DNA of 64,000 bases from DASRQZ01 sp964571275 (GTDB taxonomy: Bacteria > Myxococcota_A > Polyangia > Fen-1088), in contig CAZNCQ010000010.1 in the NCBI GenBank assembly GCA_964571275.1, positions 1 to 64,000 of the forward strand, read 5' to 3'. Position 1 is the stretch's first letter, and the number at the start of each line of letters is the position of its first letter. The position numbers were made by a program, and so were the translations under genes. Shown here piece after piece: positions 43,500 through 53,046 of this stretch. Under the pieces are notes generated by a model. The model was not told the origin of the DNA, did no database searches, and worked only from the letters and a program-made list of their open reading frames with translations.

Positions 43500-44656
43500 G
43501 TGACGCGCTCTCCGCCGCTGCGCCGTTGCGCGCGCTGCTGGTCGACCCATCCCTGTTCACGGGGCCCTACGATGCCGCGCTGACCGAGGGCCTGGTCGCC
43601 GCCGGCGTCGCACCAACCTGGGCGATCCGTCCCACGCGCAACGGGGACCGCCAGGAGATCGGCAGCGACTACGTCGACCCGTTTTTCTACCGGCGCGTCG
43701 ACGGGATGACCTTCCTGCCGAGCCCCCTGCGCGCGGCCGCCAAGGGCCTCGCGCACGCGCTCGGCTTGGCCCGGTTGGTGTTGCGGGTCCTGGCGCGCAA
43801 ACCCGACGTCGTCCACTTTCAGTGGTTGGTCGTGCCGCCGCTCGACGCGCTGGCGATCCGAGTCATCACGCTGCGCTGTCCGGTGGTGTTCACGGTGCAT
43901 GACACCGTGCCGTTCAACGGCGAGCATCTGTCATTCCTGCAGAATCTGGCGTTCGACCTGCCGATCCGTCTCAGCGATCAAGTGATCGTTCATACCGACG
44001 CCGGATTGCGCCGGCTCGTGGAACGCGGGGTGCCGCGCGACAAGCTCACCGTGATCCCCCACGGGCCATTGCAACTCCATGCGGCCGCTTCCAGCGCGCC
44101 GGGCGTTGGAATCCGCGATCCACGCCGCACCTTCGTGCTCTTCGGCGAGATCAAACACTACAAGGGTGCCGACGTCCTGATCGAAGCGGTCGGCCGACTG
44201 TCGCTGTCGCTGCGCGCGCGCGGGCGCTTCATCATCGCCGGCCGGCCGCGCATGGATCTGACGCCGCTTCTGCGCCGGATCGACGCGCTGGGTTTGCAGG
44301 ACACCATCGAGGTCCGCGCGCGCCGACTCTCGGAGAGCGAGATGGCGGATCTCTTCGCCGAGACCGACTGCTTCGTCTTTCCCTACCGGCAGATCGACGC
44401 GAGCGGCGTCTATTTTCTCACCAAGGCGCTGCACAAGTGGACGATCGCCTCCCGCGTCGGGATCTTCGCCGAAGACTTCGATGACGGAGCCCAGGGGACA
44501 TTGATCGGGCCCGAGGATCCGCAAGCGCTGGCCGACGCCATCGCGCGCGCCATCACCGACGACCCCAAACCGACCTCGATGCCGCCCAGCTCCGCCTGGC
44601 TCGACATCGGACGCGCCACGCGCGCGGTCTATCAGCAGGCCAAGGTCCGTGCCTAG
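43496..44656 (+). CDS. family 4 (GT-B) glycosyltransferase
   Basis: The 386-residue GT-B enzyme has an N-terminal domain with VVHFQWLV and VFTVHDTVPFN, and a C-terminal donor domain with FVLFGEIKHYKGADVLIEA, IEVRARRLSESEMADLFAETD and a late acidic patch (PYRQIDASGV). It starts with GTG overlapping the previous stop (GTGA) and preceded by GGAGGAGG. In family 4 enzymes a conserved EX7E motif is usual; here the second part is replaced by PYRQIDASGVYF, as in several polysaccharide transferases. Sugar and linkage unknown. Confidence 0.9.
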   Translation: MSDALSAAAPLRALLVDPSLFTGPYDAALTEGLVAAGVAPTWAIRPTRNGDRQEIGSDYVDPFFYRRVDGMTFLPSPLRAAAKGLAHALGLARLVLRVLARKPDVVHFQWLVVPPLDALAIRVITLRCPVVFTVHDTVPFNGEHLSFLQNLAFDLPIRLSDQVIVHTDAGLRRLVERGVPRDKLTVIPHGPLQLHAAASSAPGVGIRDPRRTFVLFGEIKHYKGADVLIEAVGRLSLSLRARGRFIIAGRPRMDLTPLLRRIDALGLQDTIEVRARRLSESEMADLFAETDCFVFPYRQIDASGVYFLTKALHKWTIASRVGIFAEDFDDGAQGTLIGPEDPQALADAIARAITDDPKPTSMPPSSAWLDIGRATRAVYQQAKVRA

Positions 44657-45536
44657 GGCGCGTCGATGGGCTCCGCGGGCACCGGCCGGCATCGCTGCCG
44701 CGGGTGCGATGCTGCTCGTGTCGGCGGTCGGGGCGGGCGATGCCACCGCCGCCGCCGCGCCGGTCGGGTTCGCGGCGTCGGACGGCTATCGTCTGGTGAA
44801 AGACTGGGACTTCGCCCGCGTCGTGCGAGACGACGGCGCCCTTCGCCACGAGTTCGCGACTCGCTACATCTACGCCAACGGCTCGCTGGACCACTTGAAC
44901 GACGAATGGAGCCGCTACTGCGATCGTGACAACCACGTCTTCACGGCGCGTGGCCTGTCGCTGGTGGCACGGGTGGGCGACAAGCTGGGCCCGGGCGCGA
45001 TCGAGAGCGGCATGCTGCGCTCGCGCTGGAGCGGTGAGTATGGCGTCTTCGAGATCCGCATGAAGATCCCGCCTGGCCGCGGGATGTGGCCAGCCTTCTG
45101 GCTGAATCCCCAGGACCAGAAGTGGCCACCGGAGATCGACGTGGTCGAGATCGTCAACAACGGGCGCGACGACACCCGGCGCAGCTTTCACTTCCTGCAT
45201 CCCGATGGCACCCCGGTGCCCGGTACGGCGACTCGACTGAACCACGACCAGATCTTCGAGCCCGGGGTCGACTACTCCGCCGGTTTCCACGTGTTCGCCG
45301 TGGAATGGACACCCGATCGCGTCCGCCACCTGGTCGACGGGCAAGTGATCGCGGATCGCACCTTCCGCTGGGTCCACGCCGATGGCAGCGGCGGGGGGCC
45401 GGCGCACGTGCTCGTGAACCTGGCCGTGGGGGGGACGTGGCCGGGCCCGGCCGAGCGTCGGTCCGACTTTCCGGCGTCGCTGGAGATCGAATACGTCCGC
45501 GTCTGGCAACGGACCCCTTCTCCATCCCGGCCATGA
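44649..45536 (+). CDS. secreted GH16 glycanase, ExoK-like position
   Basis: The 295-residue protein has a signal peptide (cut near DATAAAA) and a GH16 domain with PPGRGMWPAFWLNP and catalytic PPEIDVVEI (Glu162, Asp164, Glu167), ending HVLVNLAVGGTWPG. It starts with GTG and overlaps the preceding gene by eight bases. A glycanase inside an exopolysaccharide operon recalls ExoK of Sinorhizobium, which shortens succinoglycan, so polymer length control or release is a reasonable role. No lipid anchor is present, unlike the GH16 lipoprotein at 34785, so it may act in the periplasm or outside. Confidence 0.92.
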   Translation: MPRARRWAPRAPAGIAAAGAMLLVSAVGAGDATAAAAPVGFAASDGYRLVKDWDFARVVRDDGALRHEFATRYIYANGSLDHLNDEWSRYCDRDNHVFTARGLSLVARVGDKLGPGAIESGMLRSRWSGEYGVFEIRMKIPPGRGMWPAFWLNPQDQKWPPEIDVVEIVNNGRDDTRRSFHFLHPDGTPVPGTATRLNHDQIFEPGVDYSAGFHVFAVEWTPDRVRHLVDGQVIADRTFRWVHADGSGGGPAHVLVNLAVGGTWPGPAERRSDFPASLEIEYVRVWQRTPSPSRP

Positions 45537-45574
45537 TCGGCAAGGCATGATCGGCAAGCCATGATCGGCCATTC
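45533..45574 (+). repeat. three 14-base tandem repeats around a start codon
   Basis: The unit ATGATCGGCAAGGC occurs at 45533, 45547 and 45561 with small differences. The first overlaps the GH16 stop, and the third carries the start of the polymerase gene. Each copy supplies an ATG in a different frame, so loss or gain of one unit would not simply move the start in frame. Confidence 0.8.
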
Positions 45575-46823
45575 ACAGATGACCGCCGCGATTCCGTTGC
45601 CGGACGCCTGGAGACCGGCCCAGCACCGACGGGGCGCCGTCGATGGCGGGTCGATCACCCGGGGCGCCTGGTTCGTCCTGCTCATCGCGATCACGGTGCT
45701 ACAGCGGTTCGGGCTCAACTTCGGCAGCTATTCATTGAACGCGGGCCTCCCGGCTGTCTACGGGCTGTTGGTCGTCGCGGCGTTCTCCGGTGTCCTCGCG
45801 GTGTCGCGAGCGCGATTGGTCCTGTTCGCGATTTGCGGCAGCCTGGCTCTGCTGAGCACGTTGGCCAACGAGACGGTCGCGTCGGGATCGTCGCTGCTGT
45901 TGTTGCTGGCCATCTACTTGCCGTTCGTCTTCGTGCTCTCGCCCCGCACCGACCTCACGCGCGAACGCGTGACGCGGGCCTTCTCCGACTTGGCGCTCGT
46001 CTGCGCCATCGCCGGCATCGCGCAGTTCTACGCGCAATTCGTCGTCCACGCCGACTGGCTGTTCGATTTCACCCGATTCGTGCCGGTGGCTCTGCGTGGC
46101 CCCCAGGGATTCAACACCGCGATCCCGATCGGAGTGCTCTACAAGTCGAACGGCTTCTTCTTCCGCGAGCCGTCCGGGTTCTCTTTCATGATGGCGCTCG
46201 CCTTGATGGTCGAGTGTCTCGCGCGTCGTCGCGCGTGGCGGGTCGGGTGCTTCGCGCTCGCATTGTTGCTCTCTTACTCGGGCACCGGCCTCTTGGCGTT
46301 GATCGTCGGGACGCTCCTGCCACCCAAACGGAACACGCTGGCGCGCGCGGCGCTGGCGTTGGGTGCGGCGGGGCTGCTGTTCTGGCTGCTCGGCGACGCC
46401 CTCAACCTCTCTTTCACGCTGAACCGCATCGGGGAGTTCGACTCGGAACGCAGCAGCGGGTACATCCGGTACATCGCGCCGCTGCGCCTGCTGGCGGACG
46501 GCGTGCGCGCCGACCCTGCGAGCCTGTGGCTGGGTCACGGGCCGGGAACGATCTTCCACGCGCAGACCGGCTACGAATTCCACGATCCCACCTGGGCCAA
46601 GCTGATCTTCGAATACGGCGTGGTCGGCTTCGTCGCCTCCGTGAGCCTCTTTGCGTCGACCCTGTTCGCGCCCAAGGCACCGGCTCGAATTCGCATCATG
46701 TTGTTTGCCGCCTGGTTGGTGATGGGCGGGCATCTCCTGTCGCCCGAACAAAACTTTCTCACCCTCGCGCTGGTCGGCTTCGTGCCGGACGGCGTCAGTC
46801 CGCCCTTCGAAAGGTCGACATGA
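45561..46823 (+). CDS. Wzy-like polysaccharide polymerase / O-antigen ligase family
   Basis: The 420-residue protein has about ten to twelve hydrophobic helices and a large extracytoplasmic loop, with SSGYIRYIAPLRLL and WLGHGPGTIFH in the C-terminal half. This resembles the loop of Wzy_C / O-antigen polymerase proteins. A segment VLYKSNGFFFREPSGFS precedes it. It would polymerise flipped repeat units on the periplasmic side. The start is in the third unit of a 14-base repeat and no strong ribosome site precedes it. The stop overlaps the next start (ATGA). Confidence 0.83.
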   Translation: MIGHSQMTAAIPLPDAWRPAQHRRGAVDGGSITRGAWFVLLIAITVLQRFGLNFGSYSLNAGLPAVYGLLVVAAFSGVLAVSRARLVLFAICGSLALLSTLANETVASGSSLLLLLAIYLPFVFVLSPRTDLTRERVTRAFSDLALVCAIAGIAQFYAQFVVHADWLFDFTRFVPVALRGPQGFNTAIPIGVLYKSNGFFFREPSGFSFMMALALMVECLARRRAWRVGCFALALLLSYSGTGLLALIVGTLLPPKRNTLARAALALGAAGLLFWLLGDALNLSFTLNRIGEFDSERSSGYIRYIAPLRLLADGVRADPASLWLGHGPGTIFHAQTGYEFHDPTWAKLIFEYGVVGFVASVSLFASTLFAPKAPARIRIMLFAAWLVMGGHLLSPEQNFLTLALVGFVPDGVSPPFERST

Positions 46824-47899
46824 GCCCCCCGCCTTCGCCGCACCCTCGCATCAGCGTCGTCGTCACCTGCTTCAACTACGCCCACTATGTGGCGGGCGCG
46901 ATCGAATCGGCGCTGTCGCAGTCCTACCCGAACAAGGAGGTCGTCGTCGTCAATGACGGGTCGACCGATGATTCCCTGCGCGTCATCGAACGTTACAGCC
47001 CTCGCATCACGATCATCGACCAACCCAATCAAGGCTCAGTCGCCGCGTACAACCACGGCTTCGCGGCGACCAGCGGCGACCTCGTGATCTTCCTCGATGC
47101 CGACGACTTGCTGGCAACCGGGGCGTTGGCTGAAGTGGCAGCAGCCTGGCGGCCGGGGTGCGCCAAGGTCCAGTACGATCTCGGTATCATGGACGCGAAG
47201 GGCGACGATCTGGGCCGCCGCTTCTGCAACTTCGACGCCGGCTACGACGCCCGCCGCGTACGCTTGTCCTTTCTGGGCACGGGGACTTACCGCTGGCCAG
47301 TGACGGCCGGTAATGCATACGCACGCTGGTTCGCCGCGCCTCTTTTCCCCCTGCGCATCGACCACGGGCCGGATGGAACGCTCAACACGGTCGCGCCGGT
47401 TTATGGCGAGGTGGTGACGATTCCGCGCGTCCTCGGCTGGTACCGGATCCACGGCGCCAACATGTGGACCAGCGACGGCCTCGATCCATCACGACTACCC
47501 TATCGCATCGAACATCGGCGCCGTGAGATCGCGTTCATGCGCGCTCACGCCGCGCGAAACGGCGTTGCGCTGCCTGCGGACGACGTGCTCGACCACGAGC
47601 TGCCATTCCTGAACTACCGCCTGATCGCGCTGAAGCTGGGCATGGACTACGAGGGTCGCTCGGGCGACTCCATCGGACGCCTGTTGCGCAGCGCTCGCCG
47701 GAGCGTGGTGGCCGAGCGCCTACCGCCCAAGCTGGCCGCGGCGCACGTCGCCTGGTTTCACGCGCTGGCCGCGGCGCCGGCTCGAGTGGTTCCGACGCTG
47801 ATCCGGCTGCGCTTTGGTCGTGGCGCATTCCTGGCCCCGGCACGGCGCGCGGCCACCCGGTGGCGTGACTGGCGCGCGGCGCTCGGAGGTGCGTGGTGA
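46820..47899 (+). CDS. family 2 glycosyltransferase
   Basis: The 359-residue enzyme begins RISVVVTCFNYAHYVAGAI with VVVNDGSTDDS and the metal site FLDADD, followed by a region with RVLGWYRIHGANMW. It is clearly related to the transferase at 49431: both share the CFNY/NWNY start, FLDADDLL and AAWRPG...KVQ segments. The two flank the flippase gene and probably arose by duplication. The product is a cytoplasmic or peripheral transferase for the exopolysaccharide repeat; donor unknown. ATGA overlap upstream, GTGA overlap downstream. Confidence 0.92.
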   Translation: MSPPPSPHPRISVVVTCFNYAHYVAGAIESALSQSYPNKEVVVVNDGSTDDSLRVIERYSPRITIIDQPNQGSVAAYNHGFAATSGDLVIFLDADDLLATGALAEVAAAWRPGCAKVQYDLGIMDAKGDDLGRRFCNFDAGYDARRVRLSFLGTGTYRWPVTAGNAYARWFAAPLFPLRIDHGPDGTLNTVAPVYGEVVTIPRVLGWYRIHGANMWTSDGLDPSRLPYRIEHRRREIAFMRAHAARNGVALPADDVLDHELPFLNYRLIALKLGMDYEGRSGDSIGRLLRSARRSVVAERLPPKLAAAHVAWFHALAAAPARVVPTLIRLRFGRGAFLAPARRAATRWRDWRAALGGAW

Positions 47900-49434
47900 G
47901 CGATGAAGCGGGCCACGGTGCTGGAAGCACCCCCATGATCCGCGCGAAGGCGGCCCAATCCGCTCTCTGGAGCGCCGCTGAAAACGGCGGCCTGGCGCTG
48001 GTCTCGTTCGGATCACTGGTGGTCTACGCGCGCTTTCTTTCGGCCGCCGACTTCGGCGTCTTCTCGATCACCCTGGCCTTGGTCGAGCTGCTCGACGTCC
48101 TGGTGAGCATGCTGTTTCATGACGCCCTGGTGCAAAGCCGCAAGGTCACGTCGCTGCACCTCGATTCCGCCTTCACGTTCACCATGTTGCTGGGCCTGGC
48201 GCTGTTCGGGCTTTGCGCGGTCGCGGCGCCGGGCTTTGCCCACCTGGTCCACAACCCGCAAGCGGCCGGAATCCTGACCTGGACGGCGCTCCGCTTTCCG
48301 TGCACGGCGCTGGGCGCGATCATCGTCGCGCAGCAACGTCGCGAGCTCGCGTTTCGATTGCTGGCGTTGCGATCGCTGCTGGGGCGGCTGACGGGCGCCG
48401 GCATCGGCATCGCGTTCGTGCTCGGCGGCGCCGGCATCTGGGGTCTGGTGGCGCAGCAAGTCTTGATCGCGCTGGTCGGGTCGCTGGTGTTGTGGCTGAC
48501 CGCCGAGCGCCGCCCTCGCCTGCGCTTCCACATGGCGCCGCTGCGGCCGCTGCTCGGATTCGGCGCCTATGCGGTCGGTGCGCTCTTCCTGACGTTCGCG
48601 GTCAAGCGGCTGTTCACGATCTTCGCCGGTGTGTTGCTGGGGAACGAGCGCGCCGGCTACCTGAACATGGCGTTCCGCGCCGTCGACGTGCTCTGGGCGA
48701 TCGCCGCGACCGCCGTCACGCAGGTGGCGTTGCCGGTGCTGGCGCGCCTGCAATCCGACCCTGAGCGGCGTCGCCGCGCCTATCGTGCCGCGGTCGAGCT
48801 CACCTGCCTCTTGCTCTACCCGTGCTTCTTTGGAATCGCATTGCTGGCGCCCGAGGTCGTGGAGCTGCTCTTCGGCGCACGATGGCAGGCCATCAACCCG
48901 CTGGTGACCGCATTGGCGCTGCTGACGATCATCCAGGCGCCGCGCCTGTTGATGACGCCGATGCTGACCGCGATGGGCCATCCGCGCGAGCCGCTGATCG
49001 GCCTCGGGGTCGAGCTGTTGGTCGTGGTCGGCGTGTTGGTCCCCGCCGCGCTGGTGCCCGCGCTCTCGCTGCCGGCGGCGATCGGCGTGTGGATTCTGCG
49101 TGAAGTGGCTTCAGCTCCGGTGATGATCCACCGGCTCGAACGTGCGACCGGGATCGGAGTCGTCGAGCAGCTCGCGGGCACGGGCGTGCCCTTGCTGGCT
49201 TCTGCGGCGATGTCCGCCGTCTTGCTTGCGATCCGCCATTTCCTGCCGGTCGACCTGGGCGCCGCCGCCCGCGCCGCCGTCCTGTTGCCGGCGGGCGCCG
49301 CCACCTTTCTGGTGGCGTTGTGGTCGATCGCGCCGCAAACCATTCGCGGTGCGGTCGGCTTCTTTTCGTCGGTCACCGGCGCGGCGCCTGCCGCCAACGC
49401 CGCTCACACGCCGACCATCGCAGAACGACCATGA
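47896..49434 (+). CDS. Wzx-like polysaccharide flippase
   Basis: The 512-residue protein has about fourteen hydrophobic helices of the MATE/MOP polysaccharide transporter type. ARFLSAADFGVFSITLALVE at the start is the usual helix 1-2 signature, and GYLNMAFRAVDVLW and ARLQSDPERRRRAYR also fit. It moves lipid-linked repeat units across the inner membrane for the polymerase encoded upstream. GTG at 47896 overlaps the preceding stop and GGAGGT lies upstream; a second GTG at 47893 is equivalent. The stop overlaps the next start (ATGA). Confidence 0.9.
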   Translation: MSDEAGHGAGSTPMIRAKAAQSALWSAAENGGLALVSFGSLVVYARFLSAADFGVFSITLALVELLDVLVSMLFHDALVQSRKVTSLHLDSAFTFTMLLGLALFGLCAVAAPGFAHLVHNPQAAGILTWTALRFPCTALGAIIVAQQRRELAFRLLALRSLLGRLTGAGIGIAFVLGGAGIWGLVAQQVLIALVGSLVLWLTAERRPRLRFHMAPLRPLLGFGAYAVGALFLTFAVKRLFTIFAGVLLGNERAGYLNMAFRAVDVLWAIAATAVTQVALPVLARLQSDPERRRRAYRAAVELTCLLLYPCFFGIALLAPEVVELLFGARWQAINPLVTALALLTIIQAPRLLMTPMLTAMGHPREPLIGLGVELLVVVGVLVPAALVPALSLPAAIGVWILREVASAPVMIHRLERATGIGVVEQLAGTGVPLLASAAMSAVLLAIRHFLPVDLGAAARAAVLLPAGAATFLVALWSIAPQTIRGAVGFFSSVTGAAPAANAAHTPTIAERP

Positions 49435-50486
49435 TCCCCGATCCCCTGCGCGTCTCGGTCGTGATCGCCAACTGGAATTACGCCGCGTTTGTCGCCGCCG
49501 CGATCGACAGCGCGCTCGGCCTCGACTGGCCCACCGTCGAGGTGATCGTGGTCGACGACGGTTCGACCGACGAGTCGCGCCGGATCATCGCCGGCTATGG
49601 CGACCGCATTCAGGCGATCTTTCAAGCCAACGCCGGCCAGCGCGCCGCGTGCAACGTCGGGTTCGCGCGCGCGCACGGCGACGTCGTGATCTTCCTCGAC
49701 GCCGACGACCTGCTGGACCCGACGCTGATTCACGAGATCGCAGCCGTCTGGCGCCCGGGGATCAGCAAGGTCCAGTTCCAGATGAAGATCATCGACGCGC
49801 AGGGACGGCCCACGGGCGCGACCTTCCCGCACTTCCCTTTCGTTCCGACGCCGCAACAGATTCGCGCCTGGACCCTGACCGCCGGCGCCTATCCGACGCC
49901 GGTCGGATCGGGGAACGCCTACGCGAGGACGTTCCTGAATCGGATCTTTCCCCTCGAAGGCAGCGAGTCGGCGAGCGACTCGTACTGTCTGGCGGCCGCC
50001 CCGTTGCTCGGCGACGTGGTGACGGTGGCCAAACCGCTGGTGAGCTATCGCGTCCACGGGCGCAACGACGGCGCGATGTCGGCGTTCGAGGTCGATCGAT
50101 TCGCGCGCGAGCTCGCGCGCGCTCAATGGCGCTTCACCTATGCGCAGGAGATCGCGCGGATGAACGGCCTGCCCTTGCCCGACATTGTCTTTCGGCACAG
50201 CCTGGCGACATTGCCTTATCGACTGGCGTCGCTGCGCCTGGACCCGGACCGGCATCCGATCCCCGGCGACAGGCTGTCGGCAATCGTCGCCAATACCATC
50301 GAAGCAGCGTTTGTCCCGCAGGGACGATCGCCAATGGCGTGCGCGGCGCTCGTGGCGTGGACGGTGCTGGTGGCCGCATTGCCCCGCCGTGTGAGCGCGC
50401 CGCTGGCGCTCTGGCGATTCGCGTCACCCAGCCGGCCAAAGGCACTGCAATGGGCGCTCTCGCTGTTGCAAGTCGCCAGCAATTGA
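49431..50486 (+). CDS. family 2 glycosyltransferase, paralogue of the 46820 gene
   Basis: The 351-residue enzyme has VSVVIANWNYAAFVAAAI, VIVVDDGSTDES and FLDADDLLDP. The C-terminal part contains VSYRVHGRNDGAM, a motif also present in degenerate form in its paralogue. It is the last gene of the rightward operon and converges on the SGNH esterase gene with 36 bases between stops. It should add one sugar to the repeat; donor and linkage unknown. No membrane helix is evident except a possible hydrophobic patch near 295-310. Confidence 0.92.
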   Translation: MIPDPLRVSVVIANWNYAAFVAAAIDSALGLDWPTVEVIVVDDGSTDESRRIIAGYGDRIQAIFQANAGQRAACNVGFARAHGDVVIFLDADDLLDPTLIHEIAAVWRPGISKVQFQMKIIDAQGRPTGATFPHFPFVPTPQQIRAWTLTAGAYPTPVGSGNAYARTFLNRIFPLEGSESASDSYCLAAAPLLGDVVTVAKPLVSYRVHGRNDGAMSAFEVDRFARELARAQWRFTYAQEIARMNGLPLPDIVFRHSLATLPYRLASLRLDPDRHPIPGDRLSAIVANTIEAAFVPQGRSPMACAALVAWTVLVAALPRRVSAPLALWRFASPSRPKALQWALSLLQVASN

Positions 50487-50522
50487 CGGCGCCCGGCTCG
50501 GGCTTCGAGGTGCGTCCGAGAG

Positions 50523-51860
50523 CTACCAGCCCATCACCACGCGGAGTCGCGCCGCCAGTGTATTTCCCATCGCCTGCTGGCCGGCGACATTCGGGTGCTG
50601 GTTGCAGCCGAGGTTGTTTTGCGCCGCATTCAGGCTCAGCACCTCGACCCTGGATTCGCCGCTGCTCTTGAGTGCCGTGAGGATGTCGTTGAGTCGGGTG
50701 AGACGCATGCCGCCGTACATGTCGATCAAGACGAAGTAAGCGCCGGCGTACTTTTCGCGGATGCTCTGAACGAAGGACACGTAGGCGGTCTCGTACGGGA
50801 GCCCTGGATCGCTCGGTGCGAAGTCATTCGTGCCCAGATTGATGACCACAACCTGCGGCTGGTAGAGCGAGAAGTTCCACAGCGCGGTGTCGGGAATGGC
50901 ATACGGGTACCGCCTCGGCATCGTCAGCGAGGCCGCCGTCGGCGTCGTCTCTCCGAAGTTGCGGTAAACGCCGATGCCCGAGTAGGCGATGGTGACCACA
51001 TCGGCCGAGAGTGCGCGGGCAGCGACGGATCCATAGGCGAGATAGTTGTTGGTGTACGCGTCGATTCCGCCCGTGCAGGTCGCATTCCCCTCGACGCCGG
51101 CGCCCACCGAAAGCGAGTCCCCCACCATCTCGATGCGCCTCGCCGGCGCGTCGGGCGGCGCCAGAAGAGCTCCACCGGAACCGAAACCTGTCAGGCCGGT
51201 GAAGGTCGTGAGGTCGCCCGGTGATGCCTCCGTGTTTCGCCAGATCACGAGCTGGTGTGCGCCGCTGGCGAGCCCCGACGCCAGCGACACCGTCGATTGC
51301 CCCGCGACCATGGCGAAGGTCCTGGGCGTGCCGCCGTCGACGATCATCGTCACCCGGTTGTTGGCGCTGGCGTTGTTGACGGTCATGGAAGCCTGCGTCC
51401 CCATGAAGTTGGCCTGGATGTTCACTCCCGGCCACGCGTACTGAATCGATCCGGCCACCGGCCCCGCTGCCGTCCTCCCGACGACGCGGACCGAGGGCCC
51501 CGTGCCGGCGGCGCCGCCTGAGCCCGTGGTCCCTCCAACCCCAACGCCGCCTCCCCCCGACCCGCCCGTCGCCGCCGTCCGGCCGCCCGCGCCTCCAGTG
51601 GCCGTCGTTCCTCCGTCGTCCTTGCCGCTGGTCATTCCGCCAGTACCGGCGCCAGCCGGCATCCCACCCGTGCCACCGCCGGGGTTGCCGCCAGTCCCCT
51701 GAGCGCCTCCCAGTCCCGGTGCTGCGCTGCCTCCAGTGCCCGCGTCACCGGCAGTGGACGCATCGTCAGAATTCATCTCCCGCTCGGATGAGCCCTCGCC
51801 GCAGGCGGCGAAGGAGACCACCAGGAGAGCCAGCAAAAGGATACGCCAGTTCGTGATCAT
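50523..51860 (-). CDS. SGNH/GDSL esterase lipoprotein (CE2-like)
   Basis: The 445-residue lipoprotein (lipobox FAAC) has a long Gly/Thr-rich linker to about residue 120. A beta-sandwich domain with VTMIVDGGTPRTF and an SGNH hydrolase domain follow: block I GDSLSVGAG, block III NLGTNDF and a late QHPN (Asp/His block V). This two-domain form resembles CE2 carbohydrate esterases that remove acetyl groups from polysaccharides. Next to an exopolysaccharide operon it may deacetylate the polymer. ATG 51860 has GGGGAG about twelve bases upstream; an in-frame GTG lies eight codons earlier. Confidence 0.88.
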   Translation of the reverse strand: MITNWRILLLALLVVSFAACGEGSSEREMNSDDASTAGDAGTGGSAAPGLGGAQGTGGNPGGGTGGMPAGAGTGGMTSGKDDGGTTATGGAGGRTAATGGSGGGGVGVGGTTGSGGAAGTGPSVRVVGRTAAGPVAGSIQYAWPGVNIQANFMGTQASMTVNNASANNRVTMIVDGGTPRTFAMVAGQSTVSLASGLASGAHQLVIWRNTEASPGDLTTFTGLTGFGSGGALLAPPDAPARRIEMVGDSLSVGAGVEGNATCTGGIDAYTNNYLAYGSVAARALSADVVTIAYSGIGVYRNFGETTPTAASLTMPRRYPYAIPDTALWNFSLYQPQVVVINLGTNDFAPSDPGLPYETAYVSFVQSIREKYAGAYFVLIDMYGGMRLTRLNDILTALKSSGESRVEVLSLNAAQNNLGCNQHPNVAGQQAMGNTLAARLRVVMGW

Positions 51861-52004
51861 GTTCGTGCACCGCTCCCCGGACACGGGGTTGAACGACTAA
51901 GGCGGTGAGAGGGGCAAGACCTTCACGGAATCTTGAGAATCTTGCGGCCCGCAACGAACGTTGAGCGGCTGGCCGCTCCTCAAGGCCAACCGAGGCGGAA
52001 TCGG

Positions 52005-52853
52005 TCAGCGTGAAATAGCCGACGGGTGAGCGCTGACGAAGGCGTTGATCAGTTGGCGCGCGATGCTCAGGGTGGGCGGCAAGTCGGGCAACCGGTCAGC
52101 GCTGAACCAGGCCGCCTCGACGATCTCATCGCCATCCACGCGAATGTCGCCGCTGGCGTGCTCAGCCACGAAACCGATCATCAGCGAACGTCCGAAGGGC
52201 CAGGGTTGGCTGCCAAAGTAGTGGAGGTCAGCGAGCTCGACGCCGACCTCTTCGCGCACTTCGCGGCGCGCCGCCTGCTCCAGTGACTCGCCCGGCTCTG
52301 CAAAGCCGGCCACGGCGCTGAAACGACCGGGTGGGAATCGGACGTTGCGCGCGAGCAGCATCTGATGGCCGCGCGTAACGAGCACGATCACTGCGGGCGA
52401 GATGCGCGGGTGAAAATGGGCGTCGCAACGCGGGCAGCGGCGGAGCCGCTCGTCGGCGTGCAGCACAGTCTCGGCGGCGCAGCGGCCGCAGTAGCGGTGC
52501 ATCGCGTTCCACCCCACCAGGGCCAGTGCCTGACCGACGGCGGCGAGTCGCTCGGCGTCTAACTTATCGAAGAGCTCGCGGGCGGGGACGCGCGTGAGAG
52601 GTGGCGACACATGCGCATCCGCGGATGCGACCGCCGCTGCATAGCAGGGACGGCCGCCCAGCGTCCCGAGGTAGAGCCACGCTGCCGCGCCAGGCTCGGC
52701 CAGGGACTGCACGGCCGTGCGGTCCGGGAGTGACGTCTGGTCCTCGTCGACTTTCACGACCACGTCCATCCCTGCGACGAGCAGGCCCAGCGCCGGTGCG
52801 TCCCCAGCTTCGGGCGGCGCGCACGATCCGGGGACAAATCGTTCTGTCGACAT
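52005..52853 (-). CDS. nudC: NAD+ diphosphatase NudC
   Basis: The 282-residue protein has a zinc ribbon with four Cys (122, 125, 140, 143) and a Nudix box GFAEPGESLEQAARREVREE (183-202). It also has the NudC-specific SQPWPFGRSLMIGF motif. It splits NAD(H) to NMN(H) and AMP and can remove NAD caps from RNA. The N-terminal domain is of normal length. It is isolated between the esterase gene and the repeat-rich region near 53.4 kb, and starts at the ATG at 52853. No regulatory signal is evident. Confidence 0.95.
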   Translation of the reverse strand: MSTERFVPGSCAPPEAGDAPALGLLVAGMDVVVKVDEDQTSLPDRTAVQSLAEPGAAAWLYLGTLGGRPCYAAAVASADAHVSPPLTRVPARELFDKLDAERLAAVGQALALVGWNAMHRYCGRCAAETVLHADERLRRCPRCDAHFHPRISPAVIVLVTRGHQMLLARNVRFPPGRFSAVAGFAEPGESLEQAARREVREEVGVELADLHYFGSQPWPFGRSLMIGFVAEHASGDIRVDGDEIVEAAWFSADRLPDLPPTLSIARQLINAFVSAHPSAISR

Positions 52854-53046
52854 CAGCGAAGACTACGCTGGCGCGCTCCGCGGGGACGGGGTCGGCCGAT
52901 CTATTCGGCGGCGGCACGCTCCATGCAGTACGCATTGAGGCGAGCCGACCGGCCCATTCTCAGAGCCGGTTAAACCTTCGCATGTTGATTCTCGAGCTGG
53001 CTCGGCTTAGCTCGAACACACTCTGTGCCGACTGGCGGCAGGCCGG

